Below are positions 8,534-17,607 of a stretch of DNA of 18,190 nt, in pieces. The DNA is from DAOVRL01 sp964459805 (GTDB taxonomy: Bacteria; Planctomycetota; Phycisphaerae; Sedimentisphaerales; Anaerobacaceae), in NCBI GenBank assembly GCA_964459805.1, contig CAYWOD010000053.1:1-18190 (forward strand). Reading direction: 5' to 3'. How positions within the stretch are numbered: the first letter of the stretch is position 1; every line of letters starts with the position of its first letter. Below the pieces are notes generated by a model. The model saw only the letters and a program-made list of their open reading frames with translations, ran no database searches and had not been told where the DNA came from. Position numbers and translations under genes: made by a program.

Positions 8534-9712
8534 ATGATAAGCTGGAATCTCAAAACCGGAAGTGTTCGGCCCATAGGCCTGGACATAGGTTACAACTCGG
8601 TCAAGATGATTCAACTGGTGACCAGCGGCGGCCAGACAAGTGTTTTGGCTGCGGATAAAGTCCGGTTGGATCCCGGTGTGAATGGTGATGGGCAGAGCAG
8701 AAGAAACCTCGTTGTTTCCGCTATAAAGCAAATGCTGGCAAGAGGAAACTTCCGCGGACGGAATGTTGTCTCCTGTCTGCCGAGTGACAAATTGAAAATA
8801 ACCAGCCTGCGAATAGCCGAGACGGAGTTCGACCAAATCGAGCATGCTGTGAGAAAAGAAGTGGTCCGGCGTTTCGGATTTGACCCGGATAAGGACGCAA
8901 TGAACTGTGTGGTTGCGGGCGATGTTCGAGAGGGTGATGAGATCAAGAGTGAATTGATAGTGCTTGTGGCGGATGATGAAACAATACGAAGTCATATCGA
9001 TATGCTTGAGGAAGCACGGGTGCGGCCGGTCGCGATAGACACGGTTCCGTGTGCGTTGTTCCGGAGTTTCGAGAGGTGGCAGAGGCGTCAGGAGGACCGA
9101 GAACATACGGTTGTCTTTGTTGATGTAGGCAGCCAATTTACTACTGTTGTGTTCGGCCGGGGAGGAGAAATCAGTTTTGTTAAGCAGATACCGATTGGCG
9201 GCGAGCGGTTCAGCCGGGAAGTTGCAGAGAAGCTGGGTATTAACGTGGGCGAGGCTGAAAGGCTGCGTGAGAAGCTCGGCAAGGAGGGATCTGCGGCGGC
9301 ACAGAATTCAAGCTTAACCGAGCAGACCGGCGGCGAGGGTCAAGGCAGGCTGGACGGCTCGACCCGACAGGTGATAGTCGATGCGATAAGTTCAGCCGCT
9401 GAAGAGCTGGCAAAAGAGCTATCGCTTTGTATCAGGTATTTCACGGTGACATTCAGAGGCAAACGTGTGGAGCGAGCGGTCTTTTCGGGAGGAGAGGCCT
9501 ACGAGAACATTCTGCTTAATATATTGAGACGGCAATTGACGGTTGATATTGAAGTAGGCCAGCCGCTGAAAGGTTTCGATCTGTCAAGTGAAGGGCAGAG
9601 CATAAACCTGGAGAGCGACAGGAGAGGTTTGCTGTGTGAGTGGGCGGTAGCAGTTGGGCTCGGCCTCAAAGGCTTGAACGGGACGCCTGCCGGGAAAAAG
9701 GGGAGGGCATAA
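8534..9712 (+). CDS. pilM: Type IV pilus assembly protein PilM
   Basis: PilM is an actin-like (FtsA-fold) cytoplasmic ATPase that binds the N-terminal tail of PilN and links the pilus platform to the motor. The 392-residue protein shows the phosphate-1 motif IGLDIGYNSVK at 14-24, the second nucleotide-site strand VVFVDVGSQFTTVVF at 193-207, and an adenosine-site FSGGEA at 317-322. A KEVVRRFGFDP segment at 108-118 matches the typical E-rich PilM helix. The linker at about 252-275 is rich in Gly, Ser, Glu and Gln and looks disordered. ATG 8534 is preceded by a weak AGG. The gene is followed after two bases by pilN, as in classical pilMNOPQ operons. In type II secretion the equivalent is the cytoplasmic part of GspL. 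Confidence 0.92.
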   Translation: MISWNLKTGSVRPIGLDIGYNSVKMIQLVTSGGQTSVLAADKVRLDPGVNGDGQSRRNLVVSAIKQMLARGNFRGRNVVSCLPSDKLKITSLRIAETEFDQIEHAVRKEVVRRFGFDPDKDAMNCVVAGDVREGDEIKSELIVLVADDETIRSHIDMLEEARVRPVAIDTVPCALFRSFERWQRRQEDREHTVVFVDVGSQFTTVVFGRGGEISFVKQIPIGGERFSREVAEKLGINVGEAERLREKLGKEGSAAAQNSSLTEQTGGEGQGRLDGSTRQVIVDAISSAAEELAKELSLCIRYFTVTFRGKRVERAVFSGGEAYENILLNILRRQLTVDIEVGQPLKGFDLSSEGQSINLESDRRGLLCEWAVAVGLGLKGLNGTPAGKKGRA

Positions 9713-9714
9713 AT

Positions 9715-10437
9715 ATGAAGGAAATTGACTTTCTTCCAGAATGGTACAAGAACGGCAGACGGCGAAAAGTCACGTATCGCATGCAGTACGTCGCTTTGGG
9801 AGGCATATTCTTAATAATGGTGGCTTGGAATTTCTTCGCCGCCCGTACGATCGCAAAAGCCGAGGCCGAGCTTGTGCGGATTACGGCAGGGAACACGGAA
9901 GTCGAAGCTGCAATGCTGAAATTTGCCGGGCTGAAAGGGCAGGTCGGAGTGCTGCAAAGACAGACTGCATTAATAGAAGAAATTGATTCCAAAATAGATG
10001 TCGCAAGTGTTTTGGCTGAGTTGAGCTCTTTGATTGGCAGAAGGATAGTACTGAGCAAGGTGTACCTTGTTGCAGAGAAGTTTGCCGAGAGGGAAGAGGC
10101 GAAACGGTCGCGGCGCACCGGTCGTGTCGTTAGAGTGGGCCGGGTCAAGTTCAGCGCAAAGCAAACGCTGCCGCTTGGTGACGTCAGATTCAAAGTTGTC
10201 ATAGCCGGTGTGGCGGTAAATGCCTGTGACGCGGCGGCGTTGGTATGCAAGCTGGAAGAGTCACCGTATTTTTTCCAGGTGGCGCCTTCGTTCTCGCGGA
10301 ATAGAGAAATAAATCCTGCGTCCAGCCGGGCCCTGAGGTCCTCAGATTTGGAGAGGCCGGGACAGGAGTCTCGAACAAGTGTTAAGGCAAGTGAATTTGA
10401 GATAAATTGCTATTTGGCGAATTATCGCGAACTCTAA
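9715..10437 (+). CDS. pilN: Type IV pilus assembly protein PilN-like
   Basis: The 240-residue protein starts MKEIDFLPEWY, matching the INLLP-type motif by which PilN tails dock into PilM. It then has one membrane helix (about residues 25-44), a coiled-coil-prone stretch (45-85) and a periplasmic domain with a ferredoxin-like pattern. Two basic patches (AKRSRRTGRVVRVGRVK, about 125-141) interrupt the domain and are not standard. ATG 9715 is chosen because GGGAGG at 9701-9706 lies 8 nt upstream. An upstream start at 9640 would overlap pilM by 73 bp. With PilO it would form the inner-membrane platform that corresponds to GspL/GspM. Confidence 0.85.
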   Translation: MKEIDFLPEWYKNGRRRKVTYRMQYVALGGIFLIMVAWNFFAARTIAKAEAELVRITAGNTEVEAAMLKFAGLKGQVGVLQRQTALIEEIDSKIDVASVLAELSSLIGRRIVLSKVYLVAEKFAEREEAKRSRRTGRVVRVGRVKFSAKQTLPLGDVRFKVVIAGVAVNACDAAALVCKLEESPYFFQVAPSFSRNREINPASSRALRSSDLERPGQESRTSVKASEFEINCYLANYREL

Positions 10438-10453
10438 AAGGTGAATATCAGAG

Positions 10454-10999
10454 ATGTTGCTTCGACAAAGACAACAAATAACGATATGCGTTGCTGCTGC
10501 GGCAATGGTGGGTGGATTTGTGCTGGTGCGGTATCTGCCGTTGCGCAAGAGGGCAAAAGGCGTGAAGCTGACAAAAGCTGCAAAAATGCTTGCTGTAAGC
10601 AAAGGTCGGGCCCAGAGTGAACAACTGCCCGTGCTCGAAGAGCAGTTGGTCAGGCTTGGGCAGTCAATCGGCGAGTATGAGGCAAGGATACCACGGCAAA
10701 GAGAGCTTGGTGTGTTCTTGCGCAGAATCGCCGACCTAATGAATGAGCATAATCTAAGAGAGCAGGTCGTTGAACCGGGTGGGCAGATAAAGAGCGAGGA
10801 GCTGACCTGCATACCGGTGAATATGAAGTGCAAAGGGAGATTGGGCGAGGTGTTTGAATTCTACAAACGACTGCAGGCTTTGGACAGGTTGGTGCGTATT
10901 GAGCAGGTAAAGCTCACAAACGACACCAATTTCAGCGGTGAAGTGACTATGGAGACAAGAGCGGTTATTTATTACGCAGCAGAAGTTGAGCAGGGATAG
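10454..10999 (+). CDS. pilO: Type IV pilus assembly protein PilO-like
   Basis: The 181-residue protein has an N-terminal membrane helix (about 8-27), a coiled coil (about 45-80, with QLPVLEEQLVRLGQSIGEYEARIP) and a C-terminal ferredoxin-like domain (LGVFLRRIADLMNEHNL, then VNMKCKGRLGEVFEFYKRLQALDRLVRIEQVKL). This is the classic PilO/GspM layout: the GRLGEVFEFYKRLQ helix and following strand are characteristic of the family. It probably dimerises with the PilN-like protein in the periplasm. It lies 16 bp after pilN, with AAGGTGA (10437-10443) as a likely ribosome-binding site. Confidence 0.87.
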   Translation: MLLRQRQQITICVAAAAMVGGFVLVRYLPLRKRAKGVKLTKAAKMLAVSKGRAQSEQLPVLEEQLVRLGQSIGEYEARIPRQRELGVFLRRIADLMNEHNLREQVVEPGGQIKSEELTCIPVNMKCKGRLGEVFEFYKRLQALDRLVRIEQVKLTNDTNFSGEVTMETRAVIYYAAEVEQG

Positions 11000-11038
11000 A
11001 AGAAACTGAAACTTAAGTTAGGAGCAGGAGTGAAAGAT

Positions 11039-11644
11039 ATGAGGCAGAATGCGAGAAATAACGAAGGCGGCGTCAACAGGCTTTTTAGCCAGTTGGCCGC
11101 AGAAAAGAAAAAGGGCGCAATAGCATTGTGTTTGATTGCGGTAATGGCGGTGATGTGGGTAAAGGTGCTCACCAAGGAAGGGCCGGAGAGCGCTGAAGCA
11201 AGATTCATGACGGAGCAAACGGACGCGGAAGAGCAGCTAAGCGAGGCGTTGAAAGTATCTTATGTGGAGCTGCCCGAGGTTCCCGGCCGCAACGACATGA
11301 TTGGCAGAGACTTCTTTGACGCGGCCGACTGGCAAGATTTCAAGTTGGACCAAGAAACAAATAGCACAGGTTATGAAGTAAGTGCCACCTCAACGGATGT
11401 AAGCGAAGAAGTAGTCGCCCGGCTCACACAACTATTGAAGCTTCAGGCGATAGGATGGGGTGAGCCCCCCCAGGCCTTTATCAATGACAAACTACTGTCT
11501 GTGGGGGACAAGATGGTTGTCAGTGATGCAACCGAGACGTATGAATGTGAAGTGGTTGAAATTAGCAAGAGCAGTGTGTTGATAAGATGTAGAGATGTGG
11601 AGATGGTGTTGAAATTGGATGAGACGGTGGAAGGAGCCAGTTGA
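11039..11644 (+). CDS. PilP/GspC-like connector protein
   Basis: The 201-residue protein has one membrane helix near the N-terminus (about 26-43), an acidic flexible periplasmic linker, and a small beta domain at about 125-195 (LKLQAIGWGEPPQAFINDKLLSVGD, then VVEISKSSVLIRC). That domain resembles the HR domain of GspC and the beta domain of PilP, which bind the N0 domain of the secretin. It is anchored by a helix, as GspC is, rather than by a lipobox as in many PilPs. AGGAG at 11026-11030 is 8 nt from ATG 11039; GTG 11030 with AGGAG at 11020-11024 is a credible alternative. Position directly before the secretin gene supports the connector role. Confidence 0.78.
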   Translation: MRQNARNNEGGVNRLFSQLAAEKKKGAIALCLIAVMAVMWVKVLTKEGPESAEARFMTEQTDAEEQLSEALKVSYVELPEVPGRNDMIGRDFFDAADWQDFKLDQETNSTGYEVSATSTDVSEEVVARLTQLLKLQAIGWGEPPQAFINDKLLSVGDKMVVSDATETYECEVVEISKSSVLIRCRDVEMVLKLDETVEGAS

Positions 11645-11708
11645 TTTATGATAGGTGTCCCGTTTCGCAAGAGCCGTGCAATGGGATCAGATTGACAGGA
11701 GCAGAATT

Positions 11709-13655
11709 ATGAACGAGGAAAAAAAATCAAGTAGTGGAATCAGAACAGTAAAGGGTTTGTTTGTGTGGGTGCTTGTGCTTGTTGCGATGGCGGCAATTTC
11801 GCTCGGCGGCGCCGGTCAGGGCGCGGCCGAAGCGGGTGGTCTCGGAGATGCCGTTGAGAGCAGCGTGCCTGGGCCCGAAGCCGGTGGTGATATGGATGCC
11901 GTTGAAAGCAGGCAGCCCGCCGGCACGCCCGCGCCCGCAGCGGCCGGTGGCGGCGCAGATGCTACGTCCAGCCCGGCGGCGGGAGAGAGCGTTACTCCAG
12001 GCGGGAAAATTCAATCGATTGCTTTCAAGAAGGAGATGAGAATCCAGGATGCACTCCTCTTCCTGCAGGAGCGGTACCAGAAGAACATTGTGCCTTCAGC
12101 AAAGGTGGATGGGATGATTAACGTCACCAACCTTCGTGATGTGACATTTGAACAGGCTCTGGACGCCATCCTGGGGCGTGACTTTGCAATTGAGACCGAA
12201 GGCAATATCATCAAGGTCTATACCCGCGAGGAGTACAAGAAGATCCTCGAAGATGAGGATCGGAAGGTATATGAGGTCTTAACCTTGTACTACATCACTG
12301 CAGAAGAGGCCGAGAAGCTTGTAAAGCCGGTACTCAGCGCAACTGGTGTGATTCAGGGCAGCACCCCCGCGGAAAAGCAGATATCCGGTGGAGGCGGCGG
12401 CTCGGCTGGAGGTGGCGCCAGCGGCGGCTCGCTCAGTGGTGGAGGCGGTGGTGATACGATGGCGCTGCACGACACCATTGTCATCTACGACTATCCTGAA
12501 AACATCGAGAAGGCAAAAGAGGTAATACAATCCCTTGATGTGAGGCCCCAACAGGTGCTGGTTGAGGCGACTATTTTGGCCGTGGTATTGACTGAAGGAA
12601 TGGAGCTTGGTGTCGATTGGAGCCTGGCGGCCGGTGTCAGCCTCGCTGGTACGGCGGCAACCGAGGACATCGTCACTACAGACGACATCTCCAGAGGTGA
12701 CACAGCAATCTCTCCCATCGCTGGCCTAAAAGACGGGGCGATAACGAAAGGGACACCAATCGAGACTTTCGGTTTCGCCACTCAGGGAGGGGACGGGTTG
12801 AGGCTTGGAATCACTACCGGCGATGTGAGGGTGTTGATCACTGCCCTGGAGAGCGTAACCGACACCACGGTTCTTGCAAATCCCAAGGTCCTCGCAGTAA
12901 ACAAACAAGAAGGAATGGTCCAGATCGGAGCAACACTTGGCTATCGCAGCAGTACCAGTATTGGACAAGGTGGTGTGGCAACGAAGGGCGAGGTCCAATT
13001 CAAACCTGTGGGAACCGTGCTAACCTTTCGACCCTATATCGGGAACGATGGTTATGTCCGAATGGACATTTATCCCAAGGATAGTTCGGCTATACTTGAC
13101 GATGACGGTGTCCCGCAGGAAACTACGACCGAGGTCCGGACCAACATCCTTGTAAAGGACGGAGAGACGATCGTTATCGGCGGCTTGTTCAGGGATGTTA
13201 TCACCACTACGCGCAAGCAGGTTCCGCTGTTAGGAGATATACCGATTATCGGCGCCTTGTTCAGAAGCAAAAAGGATTCCGTCCGGCGAGAGGAAGTGAT
13301 GGTCCTGCTTACCACCCACATCATAGAAGAGCCCAGCGAGGTTGACGGAGATGCAAGAGCCGAAGATGTTCGACGTAAGAGATTCGGCGCGAAGGATGAA
13401 TTGCAGAGCATAAGCAGGGCGAAAATGGCGGAAGACCGTTACGCAAAGGCCGCGAGATGCCACATTGAGGGTGATAACGAATCTGCAACGAAGGAGCTGA
13501 GTGTTGCACTTCGACTTCGTCCGGCGTATCTCGAGGCGATACGACTGAAGGAAAAGATCCTGGCCGAAACAGACCCAGGCGAGGCCAAGAAGCTTGAGCG
13601 CATTATCCTGGAAGACATTGACCTAAAAGAAGCTCCTAAGTGGATCAGGAGATAA
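11709..13655 (+). CDS. pilQ: Secretin (PilQ/GspD family) with C-terminal helical repeat
   Basis: Secretins form the outer-membrane pore of type IV pili and type II secretion. With ATG 11709 (AGGAG at 11697-11701, 7 nt upstream) the protein is 648 residues. It has a signal or anchor helix (about 16-33), an Ala/Gly/Pro-rich segment (35-98), and an STN-like domain (about 101-170, with FKKEMRIQDALLFLQ). One secretin N domain (about 186-280) is interrupted by a Gly/Ser loop at about 226-248. The secretin core (about 285-545) includes VLANPKVLAVN, VRTNILVKDGETIVIGGL and the signature VPLLGDIPIIGALF (505-518). After the core a TPR-like helical tail (about 572-648, with ALRLRPAYLEAIRLKEKI) is unusual. 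With only one or two N domains, it is closer to PilQ than to a four-domain GspD. Confidence 0.92.
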   Translation: MNEEKKSSSGIRTVKGLFVWVLVLVAMAAISLGGAGQGAAEAGGLGDAVESSVPGPEAGGDMDAVESRQPAGTPAPAAAGGGADATSSPAAGESVTPGGKIQSIAFKKEMRIQDALLFLQERYQKNIVPSAKVDGMINVTNLRDVTFEQALDAILGRDFAIETEGNIIKVYTREEYKKILEDEDRKVYEVLTLYYITAEEAEKLVKPVLSATGVIQGSTPAEKQISGGGGGSAGGGASGGSLSGGGGGDTMALHDTIVIYDYPENIEKAKEVIQSLDVRPQQVLVEATILAVVLTEGMELGVDWSLAAGVSLAGTAATEDIVTTDDISRGDTAISPIAGLKDGAITKGTPIETFGFATQGGDGLRLGITTGDVRVLITALESVTDTTVLANPKVLAVNKQEGMVQIGATLGYRSSTSIGQGGVATKGEVQFKPVGTVLTFRPYIGNDGYVRMDIYPKDSSAILDDDGVPQETTTEVRTNILVKDGETIVIGGLFRDVITTTRKQVPLLGDIPIIGALFRSKKDSVRREEVMVLLTTHIIEEPSEVDGDARAEDVRRKRFGAKDELQSISRAKMAEDRYAKAARCHIEGDNESATKELSVALRLRPAYLEAIRLKEKILAETDPGEAKKLERIILEDIDLKEAPKWIRR

Positions 13656-13705
13656 ACAACTGATTATTGACGGCTGAACGCGAAAACGCGAACGCTGGAA
13701 GGTAT

Positions 13706-13834
13706 CTAATGCTCTGTAGCAACGTTGTTAATGAATGTCATTGCGAGCGAAGCGAAGCAATCTCCGACGCCTGACGTATGAGATTGCCACGGCCCCCAGG
13801 GCCTCGCAATGACAAAACCTCAACAAAGCATTAG
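13706..13834. repeat. Palindromic mobile-repeat-like element (129 bp)
   Basis: The secretin-kinase spacer holds nested inverted repeats. The outer arms are ctaatgct (13706-13713) and agcattag (13827-13834). Middle arms gtcattgcgag (13737-13747) and ctcgcaatgac (13803-13813) are perfect, inner arms are gcaatctc (13757-13764) and gagattgc (13780-13787), and there is a GGCCC/GGGCC stem at 13791-13803. The core resembles a gtcattgcgagcg palindrome that I recall as widespread between genes of unrelated bacteria. No transposase is present. The hairpins may also affect transcription between pilQ and the kinase. Confidence 0.75.
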
Positions 13835-13874
13835 TAGAAGCCGGTCAATGATCGACTGATTTGGAGTTGTTGGT

Positions 13875-15350
13875 TTGAACTCTGGAAGAAGCTTATATGT
13901 GATAGTCGCGGTCATTGTGGCGGTTGGCTTGTTTGCAGCCGGCCTGGCCGTGTGGCAGAATTCCGGCTCGGAAGAGGGTTGGCGATTCGCCGGCTACATA
14001 CAACGCCTTGGGCTTGTTGTGCCGGTGTGCTATGTCATCGGGGCTGTGGGCGTGATTTGGCTCGGCTGGTGCTCGTTAAGGCTCGCCTGGGGAATCACGT
14101 CCATAGCCGCATGGCTTGGGCGCGACAAACCGGCCGAGATCAAGCCCACCGGCAATGCGATACTGAATTGCCTGGTCGAAGCCATTAACACGGCTTTTGA
14201 AAGCCGTACAGGTCGCGCAGCTCAGTTAGACGGGCAGGTCAAGGATCTGCAAATCCAGATTCAGCTCTCTCACAGGCGGGAAAAGAACACCGAGGCGATC
14301 ATATACAGCATGCGCGATGCCGTGATCGTTGTTGACGAGTACGACAAGCTGTTGACGGCAAACGAGGCGGCCGGGCGACTCTTGGGTTTCGATTATAAGA
14401 GTGCGCACCATAAGCCGATAGACGAGCTTATTGGAACTGACTACAGTGAGTTTGTTGATTTCCTGACTCAAAGCAAGAAGAGCAAAGGGCGGGCAACCAG
14501 ACGAGAAATCGAGTTCACAAAAGACGAGGTGCCGAAAACTTTTGATTGTGTCGTCTCCTGTGTTTTCGACCAGAGGCAGCAGATTTGCGGCGCAGCGGCC
14601 GTCCTGCACGACATTACACGCGAGAAGGAAGTATCGCAGATGAAAAACGACTTCGTCGGTCACGTCTCGCACGAGCTGAAAACACCGCTTGCTTCTATCA
14701 CGGCCTATTCCGAGATGCTGGCGGACGGCGAAGCTGATGATGAGGAAACAAGGAAAGAGTTCTATTCGGTGATTCAGAATCAGGCCAAGAGACTAAATCG
14801 CTTGATTGAGGGCATACTGAATATCTCGCGCATAGAATCCGGGTTGATCAAGGTAAGCAGGGAGCCGGCAAGTTTGACAATGCTCATAGAAGAGCAGCTC
14901 CAAATGATAAAAAGCTACGCTGAGGAGAAGAACATCGAGGTTGTCGGGCAAAAGCCGATTGTTTTTGACCAGGTGCGGGTGGACAAGGATATGATATCGC
15001 AGGTTATTGTGAATCTGTTGAGTAACGCAGTCAAATACACTCCGGCCGGCGGCTCGGTCAAAATCGACACCGAAGTGGACGAAATTGCACGGCTGGCGAG
15101 AGTGAATGTAACTGACACGGGAGTCGGCATACCGGAAGACGAGGTTGAGCACGTCTTCGAGAAGTTCTACAGGGTAGGCGCGAACAAAAAGCAGGCCAAA
15201 GGAACCGGCCTCGGGCTTAACCTTGTCAAACAGATAGTTGAAAAGGTCCACGACGGCAGAGTCTTTGTTACAAGCAAGGTCGGCGTGGGCAGCACTTTTG
15301 GCTTTGAGCTGCCTTTGGCGAGAGGAGAGCCGGTCGCGGCGCGGGCTTGA
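13875..15350 (+). CDS. Membrane-bound PAS sensor histidine kinase
   Basis: The 491-residue kinase has two predicted membrane helices (about 7-27 and 47-68) with a short external segment, so it probably senses the membrane or the cytoplasm rather than a large outside ligand. A short coiled-coil-like stretch (116-135) leads to a PAS domain (about 136-250, VIVVDEYDKLLTANEAAGRLLGF). The HisKA box is HVSHELKTP with phosphoacceptor His266. The ATPase domain shows the N box (LLSNAVKYTP, Asn384), G1 DTGVGIP (414-420) and G2 GTGLGL (443-448). All catalytic boxes are intact. Start TTG 13875 has GGAG 8 nt upstream. The last residues and stop codon lie in or beside a palindromic repeat. The partner is probably the receiver gene 108 bp downstream. 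Confidence 0.92.
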   Translation: MNSGRSLYVIVAVIVAVGLFAAGLAVWQNSGSEEGWRFAGYIQRLGLVVPVCYVIGAVGVIWLGWCSLRLAWGITSIAAWLGRDKPAEIKPTGNAILNCLVEAINTAFESRTGRAAQLDGQVKDLQIQIQLSHRREKNTEAIIYSMRDAVIVVDEYDKLLTANEAAGRLLGFDYKSAHHKPIDELIGTDYSEFVDFLTQSKKSKGRATRREIEFTKDEVPKTFDCVVSCVFDQRQQICGAAAVLHDITREKEVSQMKNDFVGHVSHELKTPLASITAYSEMLADGEADDEETRKEFYSVIQNQAKRLNRLIEGILNISRIESGLIKVSREPASLTMLIEEQLQMIKSYAEEKNIEVVGQKPIVFDQVRVDKDMISQVIVNLLSNAVKYTPAGGSVKIDTEVDEIARLARVNVTDTGVGIPEDEVEHVFEKFYRVGANKKQAKGTGLGLNLVKQIVEKVHDGRVFVTSKVGVGSTFGFELPLARGEPVAARA

Positions 15351-15383
15351 AGCCCGTGAAGAGACGGCCAAGATGGCCGTGGC
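15342..15383. repeat. Two palindromes at the kinase 3' end
   Basis: cgggctt g aagcccg (15342-15356) includes the kinase stop codon. acggcca aga tggccgt (15364-15380) is a stem variant of the palindrome in the FimT-like leader at 8016-8034. No T-tract follows, so these look like dispersed repeats rather than terminators. Confidence 0.65.
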
Positions 15384-15458
15384 AGAATGTGAAAGTAATG
15401 GCGATGAAAAGAATCGTACCCTATGTGTTATACGTTAGTTCTTAGTGGAGGCAGTACA

Positions 15459-15854
15459 ATGACAGACAAGAAAGTTCTGGTCGTGGATGACGAAATACAC
15501 ATCGTGCATGTGGTTGCGATAAAACTTCGTAACAATGGTTATGAGGTTGTAACGGCGGACAACGGGGCGCAAGCCTTTGATCTGGCCTGCAAAGAGAACC
15601 CGGACATTATCGTTACTGATTTCCAAATGCCCATTATGACCGGGCTGGAGCTTGTGGAGAAGCTTCGGGGCAACGAAGCAACGAAAGAGGTACCGGTCAT
15701 AATGTTGACTGCTCGGAGCTTTGCTATTTCGAAAGAACAACAGGAAGATTTACAGATATCAGGGTGTTTGAGCAAGCCCTTCAGCCCGAGGGAGCTGTTG
15801 GGGAACATCGAGGACATTCTCTATCAGAAGGAGCTGATTGCTGATAACGGATAA
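15459..15854 (+). CDS. Stand-alone response regulator receiver (CheY/Spo0F-like)
   Basis: The 131-residue protein is a receiver domain without an output domain. The acidic pocket is Asp10/Asp11 (VVDDE), the phosphoacceptor is Asp54 (IIVTDFQMPIMTG), the switch Thr is Thr84 (VIMLTARS) and the conserved Lys is Lys106 (SKPF). All are present, so it should be phosphorylatable. I chose ATG 15459 because GGAGG at 15447-15451 lies 7 nt upstream; GTG-type starts further up give an implausible extension. It sits between a histidine kinase and an HD-GYP phosphodiesterase and may relay phosphate to, or bind, a component of the neighbouring machine. The direct target is not evident from sequence. Confidence 0.92.
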   Translation: MTDKKVLVVDDEIHIVHVVAIKLRNNGYEVVTADNGAQAFDLACKENPDIIVTDFQMPIMTGLELVEKLRGNEATKEVPVIMLTARSFAISKEQQEDLQISGCLSKPFSPRELLGNIEDILYQKELIADNG

Positions 15855-15912
15855 TCGAAAAAGCATTGCCAATGATCAGTTCAAAACAACCGTTGATTAG
15901 CTGAAGGATGCC

Positions 15913-17607
15913 ATGTTAGATACAGTTAGGAAAACTTTGAGTCCATTGCAACTACGCGCACTGGAGGAATTCGGCGGCAGGATAAACAAATTCGGTGTCA
16001 ATTTCGCAGTCTGCAACGCCGACGGAGAAGTTGTCCTGTTGTGTGGCGGCGGAGCGTTTGAAAGCAGCGCCGAACAGTTTACACAAATAAGCCGGCAGGC
16101 CTTGGATCAAATCGACGGAAAAAGCACCAACGTTGATACCCAAACGCCGGTGTGGCGGTTTGGCGATGAAAACGTGGTGCTGGCCGCAGTGCTAAAAGCC
16201 GCCCCTAACAGGGCCGAATCCGGAGAAACTGCCGGCCTGGCCCTAATTGACTTGGGCAACGCCTCGCACAATGTGCATGGCGCCAATGGGCTTCATCCTG
16301 ACAGTGCATATTGGATGGAAATGCTCAGACTCCTGGTGGAGAATCTTCAAGCTTCAACAAGAGCCGAAGAGCAGATTGAAATAGTGGGCACTGAGCTGGC
16401 GCAAACATACGAAGAGCTGGTCCTGCTCCACAAACTCAGCACGAATATGAGGGTGACCGAACAAGATGCCAACTTCCTGCAAATGGCTTGTGACAGCCTG
16501 ACCGAACTCGTTCTTGTTGAGGGTATCGCAATATTGCTGGAAAAGACTATCGAGAACGAACAGCAGCTGGCAGTGGCGGCCGGTTCCGGGCTGATAGATT
16601 TAGACGAGCAGATGGCAGCGGTTTTGCACAGCCGGCTGGCGGAGGAAATAAACGCCGGTAAAGACGCGCTGCTGGACAGCGAAGTTGATTCGGCTTTCAA
16701 ATATGACTGGCCGGACAATATAAAGAATATCATGGCCGTACCTCTGTGCGGCAAAGACAAAACTGAGTCCCATTTCGCAGAGAGAACTCAGGATGGGACC
16801 CACGTAATAGGCATGATGGTTGCAATAAACAGAATTGACAAGCAGGATTTCGACAGCATCGACGTAAAACTGTTTAACTCTGTGGCCAACAGTTGTGCCG
16901 TGTTCATCGAGAACGGCAGACTGTTCACAGACCTCAAGGAATTATTCATAGGTTCGCTAAGGGCACTGACAAACAGCATTGACGCCAAAGACCAGTATAC
17001 TCGAGGGCATTCAGAAAGGGTTGCTTTTATTTCGCGATGGATTGCGGAAAGGCTGTTCGAGAAAGAGCTTCTCGCAGAAGAGCAGGTGCACAAGATTTAC
17101 CTGGCCGGGCTGCTGCACGATATAGGCAAGATTGGCGTGAACGAAGCCGTGTTGCGCAAAAAGGGCAAGCTTACCGACCAGGAGTTCGACTGCATTAAAG
17201 AGCATCCATCGATAGGAGCAGGCATTTTGCGTGAGATAAAACAAATGCGTGATATCGTGCCGGGTATATTATGTCACCACGAACGCGTTGACGGCAAGGG
17301 GTATCCCAATGGCCTGGCCGGCGAGCAGGTGCCTCTTATAGGCAAAATTGTCGGCTTGGCGGACAGCTTCGATGCCATGACGTCAAAACGGACCTACAGA
17401 GATGCAAGAACCGTGGAACAGGCACTTGCGGAGATAGAAAAAGGATTGGGCACTCAGTTTGACGAGAAAGTCGGCAGGATATTTATCGAGAGCGATGTTT
17501 ACCATCTCTGGGATGTTTTGCAGGAGGCTGTCGGTTTTGTGGGGGTCGATGGAAACGGTAACTTTTCAGAGTACGGCACTGCTGCCGTGGGGACGTTAAT
17601 CCGATGA
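15913..17607 (+). CDS. GAF and HD-GYP domain cyclic-di-GMP phosphodiesterase
   Basis: HD-GYP proteins hydrolyse cyclic-di-GMP to GMP. The 564-residue protein has an unassigned N-terminal sensor-like part (1-130), a short coiled coil (about 140-175), a GAF domain (about 176-336) and an HD-GYP domain (about 342-520). The catalytic signatures are GHSERV (365-370), LLHDIGKIG (HD at 402-403), HH at 455-456 and HERVDGKGYPNGLAGEQ with GYP at 463-465, followed by ADSFDAMTSKRTYR. All metal-binding residues I can check are intact, so it is probably active. There is no membrane segment. AAGGA at 15904-15908 serves ATG 15913. The stop overlaps the STAS gene (ATGA), which suggests the two act together. 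Confidence 0.93.
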   Translation: MLDTVRKTLSPLQLRALEEFGGRINKFGVNFAVCNADGEVVLLCGGGAFESSAEQFTQISRQALDQIDGKSTNVDTQTPVWRFGDENVVLAAVLKAAPNRAESGETAGLALIDLGNASHNVHGANGLHPDSAYWMEMLRLLVENLQASTRAEEQIEIVGTELAQTYEELVLLHKLSTNMRVTEQDANFLQMACDSLTELVLVEGIAILLEKTIENEQQLAVAAGSGLIDLDEQMAAVLHSRLAEEINAGKDALLDSEVDSAFKYDWPDNIKNIMAVPLCGKDKTESHFAERTQDGTHVIGMMVAINRIDKQDFDSIDVKLFNSVANSCAVFIENGRLFTDLKELFIGSLRALTNSIDAKDQYTRGHSERVAFISRWIAERLFEKELLAEEQVHKIYLAGLLHDIGKIGVNEAVLRKKGKLTDQEFDCIKEHPSIGAGILREIKQMRDIVPGILCHHERVDGKGYPNGLAGEQVPLIGKIVGLADSFDAMTSKRTYRDARTVEQALAEIEKGLGTQFDEKVGRIFIESDVYHLWDVLQEAVGFVGVDGNGNFSEYGTAAVGTLIR